Assembly: GCA_017591395.1 (NCBI GenBank)
Contig: WEDG01004189.1
Location: 1-64,000, forward strand
Direction of reading: 5' to 3'
Source: Schistocephalus solidus
Lineage: Eukaryota > Platyhelminthes > Cestoda > Diphyllobothriidea > Diphyllobothriidae
Length of the DNA: 64,000 nucleotides
Position 1 is the first letter of the stretch. Each line of letters opens with the position of its first letter. Under the pieces are notes generated by a model. The model was not told where the DNA came from, made no database searches, and was given only the letters and a program-made list of their open reading frames with translations. Made by a program: the position numbers and the translations under genes. This document shows positions 10,961 to 22,315 of this stretch, piece by piece.

Positions 10961-11399
10961 TTAAGTTTTAACGAGCAGCTTAAATTATCAAGCGAATAGT
11001 TTACTGAGCACAAAAAGAAGTGCTTTTCCGAACCGAATTCACTATCGAATGTTAATACGAAACAAAGAATGATGCAGCCTTTGAAGTGAGTTTGCCAGTG
11101 GTTCTCCGTTCCTTTCTGATGTAGACACCTTTCCAGGCGAGAGACTGTTTTCTGAAGCCCGTATGAGGCAGGATCCAAATGAAGCTGAGTTAGCTTATTA
11201 TTCAAGATTCCGATATCAATTTTCGTGTGCTTGCTTATAACAATTTCTATAAACAATTGTAGGCTGATCCTGATAAACAGACAATATATGATCCAATGAC
11301 AACTTATTTCGTTTAGTCCTGACTTTGGGAACATATTATTGGCAAAAATCAAAAGCTTGGAGACGAGCGAATTTCAAACGGAGGTCCAACGCCGCCTCA

Positions 11400-12018
11400 T
11401 GCGGATAGAATTATGGCCAAAACTGCTCAGATTTGCGGTTTTATTTCTTATAATTTCTACCTTTCGGAAATAAAATTAAGACTTTATCGTATGTTTGTAC
11501 TTCCCATTCTTGAATTTTGCTGTCCTTTCTTCAGTTTAATGAACGAATACAGCCGTTCAAAAATTGAAAATGCCCAAAGACATTTCTCAAAAAAACTCCT
11601 ATTTCCGACTCTTTCAATTACTACCTACTCAACAAGATGCCAGCTGTTGAAGCTAAAATTTCTATGGGTCTGGAGACTTGAAGCAGGCTTTTGTATCCTT
11701 TTCCGACTAAATAATAGTTCAACTCTCCCCAAGCTTTCTGTCATTACCCCCGTTTGTCTTCCTTATAACCTTATATATTCTGCACTAATTATACCTACCC
11801 CTGCATCCTCCACGTATAAACGCTCTCTCTTCTTTGCTTCTAGGTATAGTTTTCTTTGGAATAACTTGCCAATTGAAATAAGGTCGTTAACTAGTCTATC
11901 TGCATTCAAGCGAAGACTGCACATTTATCTTAACACTTATCCTATTACCCTTTTATTTCCCTCATCTTTTCCCAGTTGCTTTCCTCATGACTCGGAGAAA
12001 AGACCATCGGGAATTTAA
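11400..12018 (+). pseudogene. LINE-B reverse transcriptase C-terminal domain
   Basis: An open stretch of about 200 codons matching the end of LINE-C RT: MAKTAQICGFISYNFYLSEI, then RMFVLPILEFCCPFFSLMNE, CQLLKLKFLWVWRLEAGFCI, FFASRYSFLWNNLPIEIRSL, and a final FKRRLHIYLNTYP helix. This is the thumb and post-RT region. The catalytic core is absent, so the open frame cannot encode an enzyme. It is a leftover of an interrupted and internally deleted LINE, not an independent gene. Confidence 0.8.
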
Positions 12019-12365
12019 GTGAACCTCTTGAAACTATATTTTCGCTACCTCGAGTCGCCCATGAACTATGATGTCTCCTTCTATCACCAGTCATCCAAAC
12101 GACGAAGTCACTCGGACGTACACATTCGGTGGTCCACAGTATAAAAGGCTGCCGTTTCTTTGGATACAAACCATCCTCACAATTCAATTCTGGATTCTAA
12201 GAGGCTGGGGACTTAAGTTCATTGCCGCATTTTTGTAAGATTTAGTTTTATACGCCTAAGTGATCAAGAACGAAGCATCTTGACGTTTCATTATATCATT
12301 CTGAAACGCTTCTGTAGTATTAACCTACTCTACCACCTGACCTTATTTTCCTAAGCAGTATTTTT

Positions 12366-12427
12366 CTCCTACCTTCTATTCAAAAATGAAGGCCTTTTGA
12401 ACTCTGCCTTCATTTTTAAGGTAGGAG
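12366..12427 (+). repeat. Long imperfect hairpin in LINE-B 3' region
   Basis: A 10-bp outer stem (CTCCTACCTT / AAGGTAGGAG) and a 12-bp inner stem (AAAAATGAAGGC / GCCTTCATTTTT) enclose a 12-nt loop. Only a 6-nt bulge (12376-12381) interrupts the left arm. It may be a structured 3' end of LINE-B or an independent foldback. Confidence 0.8.
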
Positions 12428-12619
12428 TTTATTTTCACTGCCTATTTTTTCTAGTTCAACATTAATTTCATAACATCGCTAATTTTTGACATAGCAGGAC
12501 AAGTTCTGTCAACATTATTAAGTATTTGTACATTTTATCTGCACAGATTGTCATCACTTTATTTCGTTACTCATGTTTGCTTAGACAGTGCTTTGCCGGT
12601 GCTAACCAAATATAAATTC

Positions 12620-12736
12620 TAAAAAAGAAAGTGATGAAGAGCACAATGGCTGCGTGGCATTCTATTAGACAAGCCTTTTTCGATTTCAATGAATATATCT
12701 TCGTTAAGATTTTTGGAGCATTCGTTAGGCCGCATT
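12620..12736 (+). pseudogene. LINE RT thumb fragment interrupted by LINE-D
   Basis: A short coding remnant reading WHSIRQAFFDFNEYIFVKIF then GAFVRPHS. This is the RT thumb segment seen in LINE-A (RRSFVNCDGELFGRVFGTFIRP) and LINE-D. It is cut off at 12736, where the TTGAA-type tail of a minus-strand LINE-D begins. Family not assigned. Confidence 0.6.
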
Positions 12737-14527
12737 CAATTCAATTTTTTTCAATTCAATTTATTGAGGGAAATAGGCATGGGCCTTTGAGTACCCTATT
12801 TGTAACGTAAAATTAAGTACGGTATACAGAGAAACCGTGTGGGTTGCAAAGGTACAAAAGGCGGTCATAAAATTTGACAAGTGGTGCACGACTCTCGAGG
12901 GTTAAGATAAATGCCTCATCGCTCAGGCTCGTTGCGGAACATAAAACTGTCAAGGTTCCTTTTAAAGCTTTCCAGCGATGGTGACATCACAACGTCTTTC
13001 AGGGAGGGCATTCCATGGTTTAACCACTCTGACAGAGAAGGAGAACTTGCGCACATCCAGTCTCGCCTGCTGGACACGCAGTTTCAATGGGTGACCTCGG
13101 AGATGGGTCGTGGTGGCAAATTCAAAGACGTCCGAGAATTCCAGGCAACAATCCAATCCCTTCACAATGCGGAATGTCTGCAGGAGATCACCACGCATTT
13201 GCCTATAACCTCAAGGGGAACAGATTAAGATTCATTAGGCGGGTTGGATATGGCAAGGAGCTTTGACTTCTAACCATTTTTGGTGGCTTTCCTCTGTACT
13301 CTTTTCGAGGCAGTTCTGATCTTGAACTGTCCAGGGTTTCCAGGCGTGCATAGCATATTCCAAATGTGGCCTAATGAATGTTCCAAAGGTCTTAGCAAAA
13401 AGATCTTCATCGAAATCCAAAAAGGCTCGTCTGATGGCATGCAACACCGAAATTGCCCTCTTCGCCACTTTCGAGCAGTGAGACGATGGTTTTAAGGTGG
13501 TGGTCATCAGCACACCAAGGTCCTTTTTGGGTTTCCACGTCTTTTTAAGGCTTCACCGTTGAGAAAGTAACTTCGACTTTCGGCAGATCCAGACGGGTTG
13601 CCTAAGCGAAGTATTGTACACTTATCGACGTTGAACCGCAAAAAGCCAATGATTCGACCACTCCTCCAACCGAGTTAGGTTGATCTGCAGTTTATCTTCG
13701 TCAGCAGGGCTCTGGATTACATTCCAGATTTTTAATGTCGTCGGCAAACATTGCTGCTTCACAGTCGAGATTCCTGACACAATCGTTCACGTATATTAAA
13801 AACAGTATTGGCCCTAGTACTGAACCCTGAGGAACCCCACTCTCGACCGCAGCAGAACTTGACCTCTCTTGGCCGATGCACACAACCTGGCGCCGACCCA
13901 CGAGGAAGTTTTCGATCCACTTGAGGAGGTTACCTCTGATTCCAATTCTTTCTAGCTTGTAAAGCAGTCTCTCGTGCGGCACAGTATCGAAGGCCTTTTG
14001 AAAATCAATGAAGGCAATGTGAACCGCGTGTCTATCTTCAAGTGCTTGGGTCCACCTCTGGAGCGAATACAGCAAATTCGTTGTGCATGATCTTCCTTTT
14101 CTGAACCCGTGTTGACAGCTTGATAACAAATTATGAGTCTCTAGGAATTTCACCAATTCGCTCTTGATGATCCTTTCCATAAATTTGCCAAGGATGCATG
14201 TTAAGCTTATGGGCCTGTAGTTTGTCACTGACGCCCGGCTACCGCTTTTGTACAAGGGAGTTATATGTGCCAGCTTCCAATCGAAGGAAGGGTTCCGGAG
14301 TCAAAGGACTTTTGAAAGAGCACTGACAAAGGTGCGGAAAGTTCATTGGCGAGTTCTTTCAGAAGCTTGGGTGGAAGCTCGTCTGGTCCTGGGGATTTCG
14401 ACTCTTTTAGTTCTTTTAATTCCTTTTGGATCAGAAATTCTGAGAATAGTATGTGGCTAAGGCTTGCAGTCGGCGGGTTATCCACTGAGGGACGAAGGAA
14501 CCTTGCATACACTGGTAAGGTCACGGC
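12737..14527 (-). mobile_element. LINE-D, 5'-truncated (copy 2)
   Basis: About 1.8 kb, nearly identical to the RT half of the LINE-D copy at 42.3-44.07 kb. The 3' tail is an AATTC/TTGAA repeat at 12737-12765, next to the hairpin at 12768-12798. The element ends abruptly at 14527, just upstream of the RT fingers. Its close similarity to the other copies suggests recent insertion. Confidence 0.88.
12920..14524 (-). pseudogene. LINE-D reverse transcriptase (copy 2)
   Basis: CR1-type RT in three main pieces. 14524-14261 is the fingers (LKESKSPGPDELPPKLLKEL). 14255-13701 is the palm: YRPISLTCILGKFMERII, QHGFRKGRSCTTNLL, motif A FIDFQKAFDTVPHERL, motif B ESGVPQGSVLGPILFLIYVN, catalytic FADDIK. 13513-12962 is the thumb and C-terminal tail (FGTFIRPHLEYAMHAWKPW). 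A small deletion after SIG near 14270 separates the first two pieces. An extra A in the run right after FADDIK shifts the frame; the same extra base is in the copy at 43080 but not in the one at 49545. Confidence 0.88.
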
Positions 14528-14914
14528 GCGCAGCTCGTTTTTGAAAGCTAAGTGAAAGTTCTAATTTGTTCAGGATTTCCTTATCCAAAGCTTAAATTAC
14601 TAACTGATTTTTTGATAAAAACTTTGCACTTTTAATATTTCTATTAACTGCTTATACCTGTGGTGTTCGTCCATTTCTACAAGCGTGAACATTTAGAGTC
14701 AACGTCTTCAACCAATATACTAAGAAGTTTTCTCAAGCACGTATCAAGGTCCTTGGTTAAAATGCATATGCATATGCAACCAATCGTTAAAACTAAGCAG
14801 CTTGATCTCTCTGCTTTACAAAATTGTAATGATTTTTATGTTAAAGTTTGGATCAGTTTTCTCTTTACTGGGGAACTTATTCGACGGTGACATCTCTGCT
14901 CTTCCCTCTCAGGA

Positions 14915-15800
14915 ATGTCAGCGTCTGGATTCTCTCGTCCATTTTGTTGCCAGTTAAACATCAGACCAACAGAACGAAATTATAATTTTCTTTTAAAAAA
15001 TGTTTCACGGGACAGACGATCCATTGACATTGCCGTAGACTTCCTGTACTCGTGTGGTTTCAACTACAAAATAGCAGAAGCCAAACGCCTGTCCTCACGT
15101 AGCAAAAATCCACCTATATTAGTCACCTTTTTTTCACCAATCGAGGTTGACTCCATTTTTGCACAACGAGGTCACATTTCTCGTTATCTAGAAAGGTTGC
15201 AAAATGTTTCCTTTGTCGGGAACTTACACCGATGGAGCGAAGGAATGCGTCTCTCCTCTTGCATAGGTCTTTGGCCTCTCAATCCATTATCCATAAGTCT
15301 GGTCATGGCTATGCAAACCATAACGAGACGGTACAGCAATCTACTACAGTGCCCGGTTCAAAAACCTCCTTTACTTCAACTCCCGCTCTTCTTTCAACGA
15401 ATCCATTAACGCCTTCTTCCTCGCGAATAGGAATTTCAAAAGCAGTACCTATCAGCCATGTCGTTCGCCTACCATTAATGTCAGTAACTCCGTCTTAAGT
15501 GCCAAGACCGACTGCTTCTCCGTTTCAACGTAGTTTTCCTTGTATTCCTACTGTTGACTTAGTCAACAAAACTGGGTCAAGTCCACCTCGTTCTCATTCC
15601 ACGCTATCCACTCCGGTCTCAGCTGTCCAATCTAATAAACTTATCAAAAAGCTGGGCAAGTCAAAGAATGCTCCAAACTTAAGTTCAAAAAGAAAAACGT
15701 TATTAAAGTTGGGAAACTTCCTAACCGTCCAGCATCTACCATACATACCCAAAATTTCCTTAGAAATTATCCGAACCAATCAACTTCTCAGGCTCCCCCA
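14915..15800 (+). pseudogene. LINE-C ORF1 (plus copy)
   Basis: First protein of LINE-C, of a different type from the LINE-A/D/F ORF1. It starts MSASGFSRPFCCQLNIRPTE. It has an RRM-like stretch (RNYNFLLKNVSRDRRSIDIA, then PPILVTFFSPIEVDSIFAQR and RYLERLQNVSFVG) and then a long Ser/Pro/Thr-rich tail. A one-base change near 15235 moves the tail into the frame 15232-15498 (HRSLASQSIIHKSGHGYA). A stop just before 15499 and the LINE-F insertion at 15806 break the rest. The minus copy (23130-22316) has the same protein. Presumed RNA-binding chaperone, by analogy with other LINE ORF1 proteins. Confidence 0.72.
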
Positions 15801-15805
15801 TTATT

Positions 15806-16155
15806 TTATTATTTTTTTATTTATTTATTGCCAGTTTACAGGCAAGGTCAAAAAAATATACAGTAGAGGGATCAAGCTGACAGGGAAAAAAACTCCTGAT
15901 CGTTGTTTCATGTGTTTTCAGGAGAAAAAACTGCAGCTTATTGAGTAATTAAAGTTCTGGACAGGGACGCGTTAACACAGGTGCCCGGTGAAGAACCTCT
16001 CCATTCAGTGTTACGGATCCGGTATTCTGCACCAGCAGGTATTTTGGCGAGCGGCTGTTCGCTGTCGACTGAGAAATAAGCTGATTGAGGTCTGCAGAGC
16101 CATCAATTTTTCCCTTCAGCATGAAGACCGGCACAGGATTCAGAGTCCGTGAACG
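15806..16155 (-). mobile_element. LINE-F 3' end inserted in LINE-C, with target duplication
   Basis: The last 350 bases of LINE-F in reverse orientation, with its AAAT-type tail at 15806-15830 and the 3' hairpin next to it. Both flanks carry CCCCATTATT (15796-15805 and 16156-16165), a clear 8-10 bp target-site duplication. The minus-strand LINE-C copy shows the uninterrupted site. The open frame 16161-15949 is untranslated sequence of LINE-F. Confidence 0.85.
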
Positions 16156-16478
16156 CCCCATTATTAAACACTACCCCTAAAGGTAACAGTTTTCCAAAAC
16201 AATTTGTTCCCTTATCAAATCTTATTCTCCCCCATATTATTCCAATATTCCTCCAAATCCTATTTATAGGCCTCCTATTTTCGCTAACGCAGAAATAGCC
16301 GTCCTCTCAATGGATACCACCCAAATCTCTTTCTCTACAATAATCCTAATTTAGTTAGCAGTAACAGCTTAGCTAATTTTAGACGGCAGTAATTTTACTT
16401 TTTGTCCGCACCTTCCCCTCATCCGTTTACTTCCGCACCACCAAGTCTTCCTTTTTTATAAGTAACGATAACCCTAGT

Positions 16479-18275
16479 TTGGATACTCTAACTAAGCTAG
16501 ATGTCATATTACTTAATGCTAGATCTGTTTTTAATGAGATGGCCCAACTGAGAGCCATTGCTTTCGAGTTAATGTCCAATGTTTTATGTGTAACTGAATC
16601 TTGGACCCATCCCTTAATTTCCGACTCTTTGCTTGTCATAGACCAGTATGATCTCTACCGTCACGACCGCATTAGCAAGCGTGGTAGTGGTTGTCTTCTC
16701 TCTCTATATTAAAGCTTCATTTAAGCACTTCCCATTTGATCTAGATGTTATGTCATTCTCGGGTAATTACTGCTTCGCATCCATTATGATGATAAATTGT
16801 ATATTTAAGGCCCTGAAGGCCCCATCGTTACAAACTTAGTATCGTGGTTTAAATAAATACAAATTGGATAATTGCTGCATTATGTGAGCATCCATATGAA
16901 CAGCATAAATGAGTAGTATGGTAAGCATATCCGATTCAGAAAGATTTGCCATTTTTAAAACAAAAGTCAAAAGTCTTTGGCATATACGGTGAACTGGAAA
17001 AAAAGCAGTAAAAAAACTCCTAGGGTTAAATCGGAGGCGGAGTTCGGCGAGCCGCCAATTTAAAAAATAAATAGGAGAAAAACACTGCTTCGCTAAAAAT
17101 TTAATCGCTTAATGCAAAGGGATAGTATTGTGATGTTGCTGACAACGTATGAGGGTTCGGAACGCTCCTTGTCGGATAAGAGATAATATAGCAGTCAGAG
17201 CTACTGTTTATAAACACCAGTAGAGGTGAGAGAGGAGGAACTCATCGTATACAACAGGGGCGAAACGAAGAGGGGACATTAAAAGTCACGAGATCATCAT
17301 CGATATGCGACCTTGCTGACTGCATAGTCCGTCACCAAAGAGGCGAAACCATCAGAACCCGCCTCGATAATCCTGTCGCCCCAGCAAAAGGCGATTCTCA
17401 GATGTATTTACAACCCACCTAATTCATCATCCGATGATGATGCAAAACTTTGGGAAATTTTTAAATTGATTTTGAAGTCCAATTTTAACATTAAAATAAT
17501 CGCTGGGGATTATAATTTTCCTGAAATTGACTGAATTTCAAAATCTTGTCCACCCAGATTTCAGCCTTTCCTCGATACCATTAATTTTTCTAATTGGTCC
17601 CAGATTGTCCGTTCTTCAACGACAGACAAGCATATTTGGACCTGATTTTCACAAACGACATTGCTCCCCTCTTCGTTGATTTTAAGCAGGGCCTCTTCCA
17701 AAGTGACCATACACTAATTCACTGTTGCCTTCCGATTGTTTCATCGAAAAAGGTTAGTGCCGTTCGTACCTATCATGCTTTTGACCTCACAGATATGAGC
17801 TTAATTAGTAATTTTTTGGACTCATTGGACTGGCAGCATCTTTCCTCCATGAACGACGCAGCAAGTCTTTGTGACTTCATGTCAGTCGTTTCAAATAACA
17901 TCCTGGAGCTTGTGCCAACCAAAATAGTCAAGCCCTACGTCTCGGAATCCACCGTTCCTCACTTTCTTTTGCCAAGACTAAAGAAATTGAGGAAGCAGTT
18001 GAAAGATCAATATACTAGTTCATTATCTGTACATCTAAAGATCGCAGAGATTTTTGAATAAGCCTCTAAGATTTGTCTTGCACGTGAGAAACAGAGGGTA
18101 TCTTGTGCACTCACTGAGCCAAACTCTGCAAAATCTGTTGCTCAACTGTTCCACCGTCGATCCTCCTCTAAACGAGGTTATGAAATTCCTCCATTACTAA
18201 ACGAAGAAAAGAACTTCGTTCTCGAAGACTCTGACAAGGCAGAACTGTTTAGTGCGTTCTTTGCAAATAATCTTA
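16479..18275 (+). pseudogene. LINE-C endonuclease (plus copy), split
   Basis: APE-type EN in two parts around the inserted LINE-C 3' end. First part, 16479-16790: DVILLNARSVFNEMAQLRAI and LCVTESWTHPLISDSLLVID. Second part, from 17390: RMYLQPT then an aspartate-rich stretch, IIAGDYNFPEID with the catalytic Asp/Asn, DLIFTNDIAPLFVDFKQG and LFQSDHTLIHCCLP with Asp-His. The EN-RT linker follows (VPHFLLPRLKKLRKQLKDQY) and the segment ends in the start of RT. Stops near 17535 and 18060 and frame changes break it. The minus-strand copy at 21940-20690 is its near mirror image. Confidence 0.8.
16795..17385 (-). mobile_element. LINE-C 3' end inserted in LINE-C endonuclease
   Basis: About 590 bases homologous to 18290-18960, the 3' untranslated region of the complete minus LINE-C. 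Its 3' tail, with the GGCCC-type hairpin, is at 16800-16835. The EN coding sequence of the host copy continues on both sides. A short shared AT-rich string at the edges hints at a target duplication, but it cannot be fixed exactly. Confidence 0.78.
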
Positions 18276-19063
18276 ATTAAATAAATTAATAAATATATTG
18301 TTTATTTAAGGCCCAGAGGGCCCCATCATTACAAACTTAGTACCGTGGTTTAAATAAATACAAGGTGGATAATTGCTGCACTATGTGAGCATCCATATGA
18401 ACAGCAGAAATGAGTTGTATGGTAAACATATCCGATTCAAAAAGATTTGCCATTTTTAAAACAAAAGTCAACAATCTTTGACATATACGGTGAACTGGAA
18501 AAGAAGCAGTAAAAAACTCCTAGGGTAAAATCGGAGGCGGAGTTCGGCGAGCCGCTAATTTTAAAAAAAATAGGAGAAAAAACTGCTTCACTAAACAATT
18601 AATAGCTAAATGCAATGGGATAGTATTATGATGTTGCTGACTACGTTTGAGGGTTCGGGCCGCTCCTTGTCGGGTGAGAGATAATATAGCAGTCAGAGCT
18701 ACTGTTTATAAACACCAGTGGAGGTGAGAGAGGACGAACTCATCGTAGACAAGATGGTCGAAACGAAGACGGGACAGTAGAGGTCACGAGATCATCATCA
18801 AGATGCGACCTTGCTGACTGCATAGTCCATCACCAAAGAGGCGAAACCATCAAAATCCACCTCGATCATCAACAGAACCTGGAGACTATCGTCAGGGTTG
18901 CAAATTTGAAGGTAAGTATGAAGGTTTTCAAGAGTTGGCAATGCTAGTTTAAAAGGACGGGAAGAAAAAGTGAATGCAAAGATTGACTGCAAAGGATGAT
19001 GGAAATATAATTAGAGACCAATATAATATCAAGGAGCTGCCTCAAATAACAGGAGGACCCTTT

Positions 19064-20690
19064 TCAAAAATCCAAAAGTTGCGAGTTTGGGAAGGAAACA
19101 GACAATAAGGACTTTATATCTTCCGAAGTTAAATGTTTGCGTAATTTGGTTTTGAAAATAGCTAATGTAGGCGACAACCTAATTTGCAGTGGTAGATTAT
19201 TCCATATGAAAGCATATTTGGAGGCAAAAAACGGAGACCGGTTAGTTGTGGAGCTACGGGGTAGTGAAATGATCATGGAGGAATAACGAGTGGCATAGGG
19301 TCGATTTACCGGAGTGAGAGCGTTAATTCGTGGGAGATTTGGGCTAGAGTTAACGCGAAACAGGAAGCAGAGACCGGCTTCGAATCTTCTAACCCACAGA
19401 AATTTAATGTTTGCTAACTGGCATCTATCCGTATAGGAGATACTGGATCCAGGAAGAGAAAATAGTCTTCGAGTAAAAACCCTCTGAACTTTTTCAATCT
19501 TACTGCGGTCAGAGACGTTCATCAGCCCAAATAGAGGACAGCAGTATTCGAGGATAGGAAGAACAAACATGCGGTATATGTTCAACTTTATTTCCGGAAG
19601 GAAGAAATTATGTGATATAAAACCACATATCTGTGCAGCTTTTGCAGTAATTCGATCTGCATGAGGCGATAATGCTAGCTTATTCGTATAAATTAGACCT
19701 AAGTCTTTTATGGTTGATCGTTCTAAAAGTGTACTTTTTTGAAATACTGAGGGGTCCAGGAAGCTTTGCAGGGCCAAAACACATGAAACTGCTCTTGGAT
19801 GGAGAAATTTCCATCTGCCAAGTACAGCTCCAACGTGTGAGCATAAGTAGATCAGTGTTGATTTTATCAACATAACTATTAGCAGTGTCTTTAGAAAATG
19901 AATAAATGCACTTGAGATCGTCAGCGTTAACTAAATTTTGTGAATTTGTGAGTAAAGTTGAAATTTCGTTAATGTACAGAATGAAGAGAAGGGGACCTAG
20001 AACGGTGCCTTGAAAAACACCACTCGTGATCGGCTGAGGCCTCGAATAGCTATTACCTACTAAGACCTTCTGGCTGCGGTAAGACAAGTAGGAACCAATG
20101 AAGTCAAGGAGAGGAGGATGCCGAGTGCTTCCAGTTTCACTAGAAGACGTCTGTGCGGTACCTTGTCAAAGGCTTTGCTCAGGTCAAAGAAGATCACAAA
20201 AACTGACTGTTGCTCGTTACGAAGGGAAGTGACGAGGTTTAAAAAAAGCTAAGTGACACACTTCGCATGATCTACCAGGTAGAAAACCATATTGCGAGTC
20301 GCTTAAAAGCTTATTTCTAGGCAAAAGTCGAGAATTTGATTAAACATAATTTTTTCAAGAAGTTTTGCGAGAGCCAGGGTTTTGTGAAACGCCTCGATAA
20401 TTATTTACGTCCGAACGAGATCCCGACTTGAAGATAGGAAGGATAATAGATGTCTTCCATGAGTCAGGAAAGAATCCGTTTAAAGATAACCTGAAAATAC
20501 ACGGCTAAGCAATCGGGGGAAGCTCGGCACTCTCTTAATTACTGAGTTTGGAATACCGTCAGTTCTCGAAGAGTGCGAGTTTTTCAGATGAATTATTTGC
20601 TCACGAATTATTTCTAAGGAGAAATCAATAGTGCTTATAACATTCAATGAGGATGCCTGAAACGTCGGAACCGGTTCAGATTCCATCGTA
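19064..20690 (-). pseudogene. LINE-C reverse transcriptase (minus copy)
   Basis: RT pieces right to left: 20686-20480 (PTFQASSLNVISTIDFS; NSHSSRTDGIPNSVIKRVPS); a gap with frame changes covering the YRG/GFLPGRSC region and motif A FDLSKAFDKVPHRRL near 20190-20140; 20087-19680 (GVFQGTVLGPLLFILYINE, then NLVNADDLKCIYSFS); and 19873-19064, the thumb and C-terminal tail (RMFVLPILEYCCPLFGLMN; FFASKYAFIWNNLPLQIRLS). The catalytic box reads NADD here and KADD in the plus copy, where most relatives have FADD or YADD. The first box residue is therefore unusual in this family. Confidence 0.82.
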
Positions 20691-21940
20691 AGATGATTTG
20701 CAAAGAACGCACTAAGCAGTTCTACCTTGTCAGAGTCTTCCAGAACGAAGTTCTTTTCTTCATTTAGTAATGGAGGAATTTCATAACCTCGTTTAGAAGA
20801 GGATCGACGGTGGAACAGTTGAGCAACAGATTTTGCAGAGTTTGGCTCAGTGAGTGCACAAGATAGCCTCTGTCTCTCACGTGCAAGACAAATCTTAGAG
20901 GCTTATTCAAAAATCTCTGCGATCTTTAGATGTACAGATAATGAACTAGTATATTGATCTTTCAACTGCTTCTTCAATTTCTTTAGTCGTGGCAAAGGAA
21001 AGTGTGGAACGGAGGATTCCGAGACGTAGGGTTTGACTATTTTGGTTGGCACAAGCTCCAGGATGTTATTTGAAAGGACTGACACGAAGTCACAAAGACT
21101 TGCTGCGTCGTTCACGGAGGAGAGATTCTGCCAGTCCAATGAGTCCAAAAAGTTACTAATATAGCTCATATCTGCGAGGTCAAAAGCATGATAGGTACGA
21201 ACGGCACTAAAATGTTTTCGATGAAACAATCGGAAGGCAACAGTGAATTAGTGTATGGTCACTTTGGAAGAGACCCTGCTTAAAATCAACGAAGAGGGGA
21301 GCAATGTCGTTTGTGAAAATCAGGTCCAAAATATGCTTGTCTGTCGTTGAAGAACGGACAATCTGGGACCAATTAGAAAAATTAATGGTATCGAGGAAAG
21401 GCTGAAATCTGGGTGGACAAGATTTTGAAATTCAGTCAATTTCAGGAAAATTATAATCCCCAGCGATTATTTTAATGTTAAAATTGGACTTCAAAATCAA
21501 TTTAAAAATTTCACAAAGTTTTGCATCATCATCGGATGATGAATTAGGTGGGTTGTAAATACATCCGAGAATCGCCTTTTGCCCGAACGACAGGATACTG
21601 GATGCAAAGCAGTAATTACCAGAGAATGACTTAACAGCTAGATAAAAAGGGAAGTGCTTAAATTAAGATTTAGTATAGAGAAGACAACCACGACCACGCT
21701 TACTAATGCGGTCTTGACGGTAGAGATCGTACTGGTCTATGACAAGCAAAGAGTCGGAAATTAAGGGATGGGTCCAAGATTCAGTTACACATAAAACATC
21801 GGGCATTAACTCAAAAGCAATGGCTCTCAGTTGCGCCATCTTATTTAAAACAGATCTAGCATTAAGTAATATGACATCTAGCTTAGTTCGAATATCCAAA
21901 CTACGGTTATCGTTACTTATAAAAAATGAAGACTTGGTGG
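20690..21940 (-). pseudogene. LINE-C endonuclease and linker (minus copy)
   Basis: EN start at 21899 (DVILLNARSVLNKMAQLRAI; VLCVTESWTHPLISD). After a frame change come ILGCIYNPPNSSSDDDAKL-type residues near 21600-21530, the DYNFPEID motif near 21450, and FQSDHTLIHCCLP near 21250. The linker follows at 21229-20903 (VPHFPLPRLKKLKKQLKDQY; SSLSVHLKIAEIFE), then the RT-proximal part up to FFANHL near 20700. Stops near 21429 and 20902 break it. The sequence mirrors 16479-18275. Confidence 0.8.
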
Positions 21941-22315
21941 TGGGGAAGTAAACTGTAGATAGGAAGGTGCTGGCGGAAAATAAAATGGCTGCTATCTACA
22001 ATTAGCTAAGCTGTTACTGCTAACTAAATTAGGATTATTGTAGTGAAACAGATTTGGGTGGTATCCATTGAGAGGAAGGCTATTTTTTGCGTTAGCGAAA
22101 ATAGGAGGCCTTAAAATAGGATTTTTAGGAATGCTGAAATAATATGGGGGGGAGAATAAGATTTGAAAATGGAACAAATTGGTTTAAGAAAAACTTGTAC
22201 CGTAAGGGGTAGGGTTAAATAATGAGGCAGCCTGAAAAGTTGATTGGTTGGGATAATTGCTAAGGAAATGTTGGGTATGTATGGAAGATGCTGGAGGGTT
22301 AGGAGGTTTCCCAAC

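Larger units (their letters stand above)
6302..11396 (-). mobile_element. LINE-A, full-length CR1-like retrotransposon (copy 1)
   Basis: About 5.1 kb, read right to left. The 5' end is set at 11396 because similarity with the second copy (33598) stops at the same base. The 3' end at 6302 carries the conserved hairpin (6317-6346) followed by an ATTCAGTATATA tail. Inside are ORF1 (about 10960-9350), the endonuclease (9225-8416), a linker (8372-7995) and RT (7958-6560). It interrupts LINE-B. All frames have lesions, so it is presumably dead. Confidence 0.85.
11397..12600 (+). mobile_element. LINE-B 3' part (RT end and 3' untranslated region)
   Basis: Continuation of the LINE-B copy after the LINE-A insertion. 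It starts in the middle of the RT thumb region, at the residues equivalent to HADRI in LINE-C. About 0.9 kb of RT core present in LINE-C (fingers to motif C) is therefore missing here. The coding part ends at 12018 and the rest is 3' untranslated sequence with a strong hairpin at 12366-12427. The 3' boundary near 12600 is approximate. Confidence 0.65.
14535..18275 (+). mobile_element. LINE-C plus-strand copy, 5' half
   Basis: Carries the 5' untranslated region, ORF1 and endonuclease of LINE-C up to the start of RT (ELFSAFFANNL at 18240-18275). The 5' end at 14535 matches the 5' end of the minus-strand copy (23532). Two smaller insertions sit inside: a LINE-F 3' end at 15806-16155 and a LINE-C 3' end at about 16795-17385. 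At 18275 it is cut by a complete minus-strand LINE-C. Its RT half resumes at 23539. Confidence 0.82.

Noticed and set aside
12911..13228. Plus-strand frame opposite LINE-D
   Set aside because: Antisense to the RT C-terminal tail; the minus strand carries the conserved motifs.
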